From Glycine soja (taxonomy: Eukaryota > Streptophyta > Magnoliopsida > Fabales > Fabaceae), in the NCBI RefSeq assembly GCF_004193775.1, contig NC_041004.1:34744411-34808410 (forward strand): a stretch of 64,000 bases of DNA, in the 5' to 3' direction. The position numbers were made by a program, and so were the translations under genes. Shown here piece by piece: positions 56,884-64,000 of this stretch (within the stretch, counting starts at the first letter, position 1; each line of letters opens with the position of its first letter). The notes under the pieces were generated by a model. It did no database searches. It had not been told where the DNA came from and worked only from the letters and a program-made list of their open reading frames with translations.

Positions 56884-58874
56884 AGAGCCCAGGGTGGACA
56901 GGATGAGCATCATCCAGATGATGTTCCCCGACGGAGTAGGCCTACCGCATTCGTCCGTAGGCAACGGGTACGTGTTGCTGTTGCTGAGGAGGTTGCTGAT
57001 ATGACTGAGGATGTTCCTTAGATGATTGAGGAAGTTGCTCAAATGACTGAGGATGTTCCTCCGATGACTATGAACGTACCTGTAGTTGGTGTAGAGGGCT
57101 TAGTTGCTGGTGATGTTGTTGCGGGATCAATTGCTGATGATGTTGTCGCGGGACCAGTTGCTGATGATGCTGAGGGATTCTCTGGTGGGCTACGTGACAC
57201 ATCAGTGCTGACTTCCTTTCCTGATGATGTTTCACACAACATATGGACTGGAGATGTATTATAATTTTTAAGTAAAATTAATTGTTAATTATTTGTTATT
57301 GTTGAGTTGTTTGTGATGATAAATTTTTTATATGTTGTTATTTGGAATGATGTGTTCTTCAATTCAGGAACGTCCTAACTTGAAGTTGGCCTCCCACGGT
57401 AGGAAGGTAGAGAAAATTGGGAGGTCAGTGCCTGAGATCGAAGGGCTAGTCGCTGCCACAAAAGAGGTGGCACGGGGAGACCAGCAGCTTTCACCTTCTA
57501 ATGGGAGAGCTGACGATCACACTGGATGATGTGTCATTACTCTTCCACCTGCCGATCACAGGCGCCTTGCACAGCTTCGAACCTCTAGTTATAGAGGAGG
57601 CGGTCGTCTTGTTGATGGAGTTGCTCAAGGTCTCGGGTCAGGAGGCTAGAGCTGAGACTGCATAGGTGCGTGGGGCATATGTACACCTATCATGGGTACG
57701 GGATATCTATCTGAGTAGATGCGAGGCCCGACAGTGGATTGTAGCAGCTCGTGCTTATCTCCTCCACTTGGTTGGTTGCACTCTTTTCGCTAACAAGAGT
57801 GCAACATATGTCCATGTAGTGCATCTGAGGGATTTTCAAGACCTGGGTGAGAGTGGGAGGTATGCCTGGGGAGCTGCCATGCTGGTGCGTATGTATGACT
57901 AGTTAAATGAAGCTTCTCAGAGCAGTAGATGACAAATTGTTGGGTACATTACTTTATTACAGGTAAATTTTGTGTTTGTAATATGTTAAATTGGATTATG
58001 ATGTAAATATGTTTTTTTTATGTGTACTTGACATTGATCTTATGGTCGTTTGATGTTTCTAGTACTGGATATATGAGCATTTTCCTAGTGTTCATGACTG
58101 CGTCACTGACGATGCGTACGATGAGACATCCCCACGTGCCTGCCAGTGGCTTACGACGAAGGCTTATATCAAGGGATTGCGAGCACCGGCGTACCAGACA
58201 TGTTTGGATGCTTTGATGATCACTGACATGTGTTGGATGCCCTATGGTGACCATCGAGGAGTTAGGGGGTTTGAGCTCATTTCGTGCTTCCAGGGCCAGG
58301 TTAGATGGGGTCCTATTGTGGTCACAATTCGACCAGATAAAGAAGTATGACAGTTTGGGTACGTTCAGACCATTCCTCCACCGCCTATTAATGCCTCCTT
58401 GTCATATGAGGATATCGACGACAGATGGATGCATTACGAGGACCATATAGCAGATGCAGGTGAGATTTTTGTTGTGCCTGGGCAGGTATCAACAGATTAC
58501 GTGGAGTGGTTCTTCCAGATATCTCATCCGTTCGTCACACCCACACAGGCAGGTGATGAACCCAGACATCCACTTGCCCCACAACATGAGGAATACGTCG
58601 AGCCAGGTATCCCGGAGGTTCCAGTGGGAGCAAACGTTGGACTATCATAGGCACCTGCAGTGGTAAGATTAGTTGCTTTAATGTTTTATTTTATAAATTG
58701 TGATTTATTTTAAATGTTGTAATAAATGTGTTTTTATGAATGTCATAGGATGGTTATGAAGGTTGTGAAGCGATCGCAGAAAGGTTGGAGCGTGTACTCA
58801 ACCTAAGGATGGTCACTAAAGGCACAAAGTTACATGAGATCGTGGAAGATTGCCTCAGGATCGCTAGGGGGTGA
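56884..58874 (+). pseudogene. Plant mobile domain (PMD/MAIL-type) protein of the MULE
   Basis: Exon pieces: 56884-57262 (an acidic 'DDVPRRSRPTAFVRRQRVRVAVAEE' leader with a nonsense codon at 57019-57021), 57368-57960, 58058-58650 and 58750-58874. The PMD signature is recognisable: 'ERPNLKLASHGRKVEKIGR', 'ETSSFHLLMGELTITLDDV', 'RGAYVHLSWVRDIYLSRC', 'HLVGCTLFANKSATYVHVVHL', 'GYAWGAAMLVRMYD'-like text, then 'WMPYGDHRG', 'FELISCFQGQVRWGPIVV', 'DRWMHYEDHI' and 'VPGQVSTDYVEWFFQISHPF'. A deletion with frame change after 'EGLVAAT' (about 57453), a nonsense in place of Arg (58347-58349) and other stops disable it. PMD proteins occur both as host genes (MAIN/MAIL) and in MULEs. Confidence 0.75.
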
Positions 58875-59324
58875 CAACTCAGATGGAAATGTTAGGGCAC
58901 AATGAAAACGGCGCACAGATAATTGATAGATCATTTTATGTCTTGTATTTGACAACATTTTTTATTTGTTACATTATTTTAGTTATAACTTTTATTGAAA
59001 TTATTTGTTACATTATTTTATTTTTTGTGCACTCTATATGACACACCTTCTAGAATTGATAAAATTAATAAATAATAATATGATGATCAAATTATCTTAA
59101 AAAGAAATATAAAAAATTTAATGTAAAAAAGTATACAATATAAATAAAATAAAAAGGTTTATTATTCTAACTTGTAAGTAGTTTAAAATTTGCATGAAAA
59201 ACTCAGAAATAAAACTTGCATTCAATCCTGTAGCCATGTCGTCTTCCATTTTCATAACCTGTTTAGTAAAAACAACTAAAATTTCTATTGGCCCAAATTA
59301 TTTTCAATAGTTAGATTATACTAA
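58875..59324. other. AT-rich spacer between convergent MULE genes
   Basis: No coding signal. It holds the 3' sides of the PMD gene (+) and the accessory gene (-). Confidence 0.5.
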
Positions 59325-60126
59325 GACCTTTAGCACGTCATCGTTAGTTTTTAGCTCAATAATTTCAAATTTGATAACTTTGTCTGAATACTCAAAATGA
59401 CCTGGTTGTCGAAAAAACAATTGTCTTACCGTTTGTAATTCATGAATTCCATGAGGGGGAATCCCTTGAGGTGCAACTTGCTTTATCAAATCCTTCAGTT
59501 TATCGATGGTACATCCTGAAGGAATGTCAAATTCTTTTTGGATTTTTTCCTATGAACTCGTAGCCTACAAAGTTGTTTTGGCGTGGCATGTTCCACCTTT
59601 CGTTGTAATACAGAAGCGCATCATGAGTAGGGGTCATAGTGCCTTCAAGTAAGTTTAATATTTCACCTGGTGTTCTACCAATGGTGCATAATAACTCAAT
59701 CAGACCAACACGCGAAAATTGATGATTATACATTAACATTGTGTTGACACCGTCATCATTTTTCAATTGCATACATTGAAAACGAATTTGGTTACATGTA
59801 TATGTGAATGACTGCCGGTAGTAAATTTCATCCTAAAATTGTTTGTTGGTTAGCTGAAGGGTATTGTGTATTATGGTTTTTAGCGTTGCAAAATCACAAG
59901 TGTTTGATACTCGAATGGCTACTGGAGTGGAAGTTTGAAAGTAAACACCATTATCGTTATGAATCATCGATCCATTTGGAAAAATGAAACCCAAACTTGA
60001 GTTCACAATCGTCTGACTGCTAGTTTCTCCTAAAAATGTCATACTTTGTTGTAAGAATTGGGAGAGAATGTCTGATGTTTTAGCGTGTCGCCGTGTCTCA
60101 TATATATAAATGGTTTTCACCAACAT
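59325..60126 (-). pseudogene. MULE accessory protein, function unknown
   Basis: Minus strand, starting 'MLVKTIYIYETRRHAKTSDILSQFL'. It passes 'GLIFPNGSMIHNDNGVYFQ'-type text and 'FATLKTIIHNTLQL' to a stop at 59833-59835, and reopens with 'DEIYYRQSF', 'FQCMQLKNDDGVNTMLMYNHQF' and 'GPTPGEILNLL'-like text to 59527. A one-base shift then leads to 'DIPSGCTIDKLKDLIKQVAPQGIPPHGIHELQ', ending near 59325. I have the impression that this protein accompanies MULE transposases of this type in legumes. I cannot assign a function. Confidence 0.5.
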
Positions 60127-60462
60127 TGCTTCAGTTTTTTTTTAAAATAGAGACACATACATATGTTTCGTGTTTGTGTTTCCAACTAAACAAATATGGT
60201 GTCATGTTAAGCTGTCAATGTGTTGTCAAGTCAGTCAATGTCGTGTCACTCTCAAACTTTAATACGCATGCACTTGACTATGTGTTGTCAATTCTGACAA
60301 TGATGTATCATACATGCATAATTGATTTTAGTTAACCAACTAATTTATTTCTTAACGCAACAATTACTTAATAATTAAGGATAAACATCTGATAACAAAT
60401 TATATCGCATAATGAATGAAATTAGATAAACAAGTGTCACAGTCCATAACAACGATGCATGT

Positions 60463-63427
60463 TTAGTCTTCATTTAGGTCGACATAGTCTCTTTTCAACA
60501 CCTTTAAGCTATTGTACTGCTGCATTCTACTAATATATGGAGTTGACTGCTTTTCCTGAGGTTGACAATTCCTAGACCACAACAATGCGAGAGGCGGTAA
60601 AGGACAACGTCTTTCAAATAAACCTGTTGTACGTGAACAAACATTATTAACTCAAATGAATAGAAATTATTGCATAAATCTAAAAATGAGACTAATTATA
60701 TTCAATATACCTGAACAAAATGATTTCCAAACACGTGACCAACACATATCATGCGGTGCACAGAAGAATCATGTGGTGGTTGACTTCTTAGAGGAAAAAA
60801 TGTCATGCTTTGTTGTCGGGACAACGATACAAGGATTACATTATATCTTGATGCAATGACATATCTCATATCCGTTATATTCATCCACTTGTCGACACTA
60901 ACCTGAATCAAACAAGCATACACATGTAAGTTATTTAAAGTTTGTTCTTAAAAAAAAACCCTGAACAACATACCTTGGAAAACCCATCAACAAGTAGGGA
61001 CAACCTTAATTCTTCAAATCTCTCTGTGCCACCAAAGAGGTTGATGTAGTCATGCGACCATTTGCCAAGTTCTTTAATCAATTCGTTGCACACCAACGAC
61101 CAAGAATCTTCGCCCATACCTAATAAACCGACAATGGACTGATATCCACAATTACCGTCCGCTTTCACATCCATAATGTCGTGAATGAAACCCTGTATAA
61201 ATGGCTCAAATTGATCCAACATCGGGATGATCCTTGTTGGCTTCAGTGAGTCAGAAGATGATGCACTACGTTTCACTGAAGAGTTGCTGCTCTGAACAGA
61301 ATGAAAAACATCAACATACTCCCATAAGATGGATCACGTTTTGTGGATCTTTGGCTTCTGTTCATCGATTTCTTCGGTGCACCTTTAGTGTTGACCTTTG
61401 ACTGAAGAGGACACATAGAGTTTTGATTAGGGTATGCAATTTCTCAAAGTTTACTCTTGAGAGTATCTTTACTACCAGCATCAAGTTCCTCAAATCTTTT
61501 AGATATGGTCTCGATCTCTTCCTTGATGGTGACTTCGGCCTCACACAACCCTTGGTCTGAAAAACTAAGTCTCCTCCAAAACATATGGATTGAATCGAGC
61601 GGGATGCTGCCAATAGCATACCTAGATAGCTCACATGCACAAGGAAGACCGTGCGTGCTTCTCATCACACAACTACAAGAAGAGGGATTGTTGCCAGCAT
61701 AATGTACACACTCAAACTCAGCAGCAATCTCATTTAAAGCGTACCTTGAAACCATTCTAAGAAGCCTCTTGTATAAGGTTTTTTTAAATACATGTCCAAC
61801 CACATGTGTACTTGTTTCAAAGGATGCTTTAATTTGAGTGTGCTGCAGTGTGATCATGTTATTCATGGCATCCCAACACACTACACAAGTCTCCAAGGCT
61901 ATTATGTAATACTCTTTTTAAAGCCCAATGAGCAGATTCAACCCTACATTTGAAATAGACAAAAAAAAGGTAAACATATACATCAATTAAATTCCATGAA
62001 TTGATAAACATTACTATAAAAAATGAAACATTTTAATACCTATTTGTTGTTGTGTTGCCTAGGTGCATGACCTTATTCGTCTAGGCTGTAATGAATTTTT
62101 CCTTGTGTGGGATAATCCATGTTTCGTTAACATAGTCAACGAACATTGGCCAAGGTGAACAAGCCATTTGAAACTTCTGAAGGCACTCAGGGAACTCCTG
62201 TTCAGGAGGACAATCAACTAGAGTGCCCCAGTTATCCATGACATACTCCCAGACATTTTTTTGATCGATTAAAGATTTGCATTTGGCCTTGACGTTCTTG
62301 TCGATGTGAAACCTGCACAACAAGTTTGTACACTCGAGGAATACAGTTTTTACTACATTCATCAATGCTAGGTCTCTGTCAGTAACAATAACTACAGGGA
62401 GGCGATCACGTCTTAAAAATAGACCTCGAAACCGTTCCAAAGCCCATACAATATTATTAACATGTTCACCCTCCAGATATGGAAACCCAACAGAGAATGT
62501 CATCCCCGTTGGTATCATCCCAACAAAGTCAAGTAGTGGGAGTCTGTACCTATTTGTTTTGTAGGTACTATCTATGAAAAACATCAAATGACATGCATTG
62601 CATAACTTCATTGCATTTGGGTGACACCAAAACAAATCACATATCACAACTTCATCCTTGAATCTATGCCAATGAATGTATTGATCACGTTCAAGAAGCT
62701 TCATTAGATGTTGCATTTCAGTATCACTTCCTCTAATGGAAGAACAATATGCACTTCTTGCATTGTAAATTTGTTAGATTGTGGTGCAACTGTTGGCATT
62801 GTGCTCCTTCAATGTTAGCAGGATGTTTCTTGGTTTCACCATCGACTTTGTCATATCAGCAATAATATTCTTCTCATCCTTAGTCAATCGCCCAACATAT
62901 GAATGTCTAACTAAGGACTTGACCAATTCATGATTGTGAATCCCACAGATCAACTTCACCATCCAACCTTCCCATCCATGCATTGGTTTCCCATGAAGCT
63001 TGAAGGGACAACCACATTTCCTACTCCCAATGTCTCTTCTAACAAATTCTTTCTTCCTACACTTATACTGACCGCTCCTTTCACAACCAATTAACACAAA
63101 TGAAGTTCTTCCTCCACTACCAATATGTGTGTCAGACCTCATAATGATTGCAACAAATCCATTTTCATGGGCAACCGATCGAACTCACAACAAAACATCA
63201 TCTCGGGTACCAAAGACCTACAATGCAACCCCAGCATATTAATTTTTATACAAAACATACATTCAACCAAATGACTCAACCTATATGAACATCATTACCT
63301 AAGAAGTATTAAAAGCATCCGAACAATCAACATGCGGTTCATTCACACCACATTCTTGTTCATTTTCATAATCCATATCAATTTCTTGAGACATCGTATT
63401 GTCATACGTCCATTGATCTTCGTCCAT
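60463..63427 (-). pseudogene. MULE transposase (MURA/FAR1-like) fused to OTU-like protease
   Basis: Exon 1 is 63427-63299 ('MDEDQWTYDN...'; last codon TAG). Exon 2 from 63217 has TGA at 63185-63187, then 'NGFVAIIMRSDTHIG', a FAR1-type zinc region ('RKCGCPFKLHG', 'ICGIHNHEL') and TAA at about 62774. The MULE catalytic core follows (62716-62081): 'CHLMFFIDSTYKTNRYRLPLLDFVGM', 'VVIVTDRDLALMN', 'CRFHIDKNVKAKC', 'NETWIIPHKEKFI', then TAG at 62081. Next, 'VESAHWALKR' (about 61915) and a SWIM-like C-x-C-x(n)-H block ('CSCVMRSTHGLPCACELS', about 61670). The OTU-like part (61276-60463) has 'DVKADGNCGYQSIVGLLGMGEDSW' split by nothing, 'DITDM..VIASRYNVILVSLS' and 'VGHVFGNHFVQV', giving the expected Asp, Cys and His positions. 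At least four nonsense codons and one frameshift (about 61890) disable it. Confidence 0.8.
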
Positions 63428-64000
63428 CTTAACGACAAATAAATAAATTATACATCATTAGCAAGTACATTCAAAATTTACAACTACATACGAATTACCA
63501 TATTAGCAAAACTAACAATAGACTAAATAATAACTACATACATATTAACAACTAATACAACTACATTCAAAATTTAAAACTAAATAATTGACTTAAACTA
63601 AATGCAAATTTTGGACCTAAATAATTTCAATTTTGACGTATCATATATTAAATTTGTAATAACTAACTAGTTTTAAATTTCTACAACAAAATACCCAATA
63701 AGTACTACAAAAACACAATAATAATAAATTTTACGAAACATCTAATTTCACAAAAAAATACTTCAAACAAATACAAATTTTACACCCTAATTAACACTTA
63801 AAATATATAAAACTATAACTAACAACTAATAAAACATTTTACTACTACAACAAAAAACAATTATTATACCTAAATTATCATACCTAATTAAACTAATTAT
63901 CCACAATTTCAAAAATATTAAATACAATAATTTTAAATATTAATAATATTCATAAATATTTCTTTTTTCACAAATTTAAAACAAAAACTAATTTTTTTTT
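63428..64000. other. AT-rich 5' flank of the MULE transposase
   Basis: Very AT-rich with A-rich runs, probably the transposase leader region and the approach to the right TIR. No reading frame of interest. The TIR is not recognised before the window ends. Confidence 0.45.

Larger units (their letters stand above)
55655..64000. mobile_element. Large Mutator-like element (MULE), right end outside the window
   Basis: The left end is placed at 55655, where sequence of the type gggtgttgctaggtgcaccc begins. A small palindrome (cagcaa...ttgctg) follows at 55675-55690. I recognise this start from legume MULE ends, but the opposite TIR is not in the window. Inside are a plant-mobile-domain gene (+), an accessory gene (-) and a MURA transposase with OTU-like protease (-). 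All three have stop codons, so the element is inactive. It appears to have inserted at or into the 3' flank of the pararetrovirus. Confidence 0.65.

Overview
This is nuclear DNA of a flowering plant. It has split genes with plant-type GT-AG introns, plant LTR retrotransposons, a tRNA-derived SINE, a Helitron, MULE genes, a decayed plastid gene and an endogenous plant pararetrovirus. Several repeats (LTRs studded with ATCGAT-centred palindromes, 'ggactaaaa' foldbacks, MULE ends of the type gggtgttgctaggtgcaccc) look familiar from legume genomes. A Glycine-like legume is my best guess, but this is recognition rather than a search.

Only two ordinary host genes are convincing. The first is a two-exon A-type GATA zinc-finger transcription factor on the minus strand (5567-6818) with its own TATA box. 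The second is a 37-exon gene on the plus strand (27026-41564) encoding a NOT1-like scaffold of the CCR4-NOT deadenylase complex. Every exon phase of my NOT1 model joins, giving 5226 coding bases (1741 aa). The product is about 650 aa shorter than ordinary plant NOT1. It lacks the TTP-binding HEAT segment and the connector between DUF3819 and the C-terminal Not1 domain, while the N-terminal HEAT region, the MIF4G (CAF1-binding) region, DUF3819 and the Not1 domain are kept.

The rest is mostly layered mobile DNA. 1-4260: a copia RNase H relic, AT-rich repeats and a 1.4 kb perfect-style foldback. 7.2-15.9 kb: a dying copia element containing two solo LTRs of one other family and a TIR element, bracketed by an unusual ~215 bp direct duplication. 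16.5-19.3 kb: a short tandem array and a foldback. 19555-25380: a Helitron carrying a four-exon gene with two B3-like domains. 25.4-26.8 kb: another foldback that ends about 20 bp from the NOT1-like TATA box. 42.5-43.2 kb: a decayed nuclear copy of plastid rpoB. 44.5-45.8 kb: a Ty3/gypsy gag relic. 46.3-46.6 kb: a CACTA-like relic. 48.3-48.8 kb: a 63 bp minisatellite. 49.46-55.6 kb: an endogenous caulimovirid (movement protein, coat protein, protease, reverse transcriptase and RNase H, no integrase) beside a long (TA)n tract. 55655 to the window end: a large MULE with a plant-mobile-domain gene, an accessory gene and a MURA-type transposase fused to an OTU-like protease. All the mobile coding regions carry stops or frameshifts and are best read as pseudogenes.
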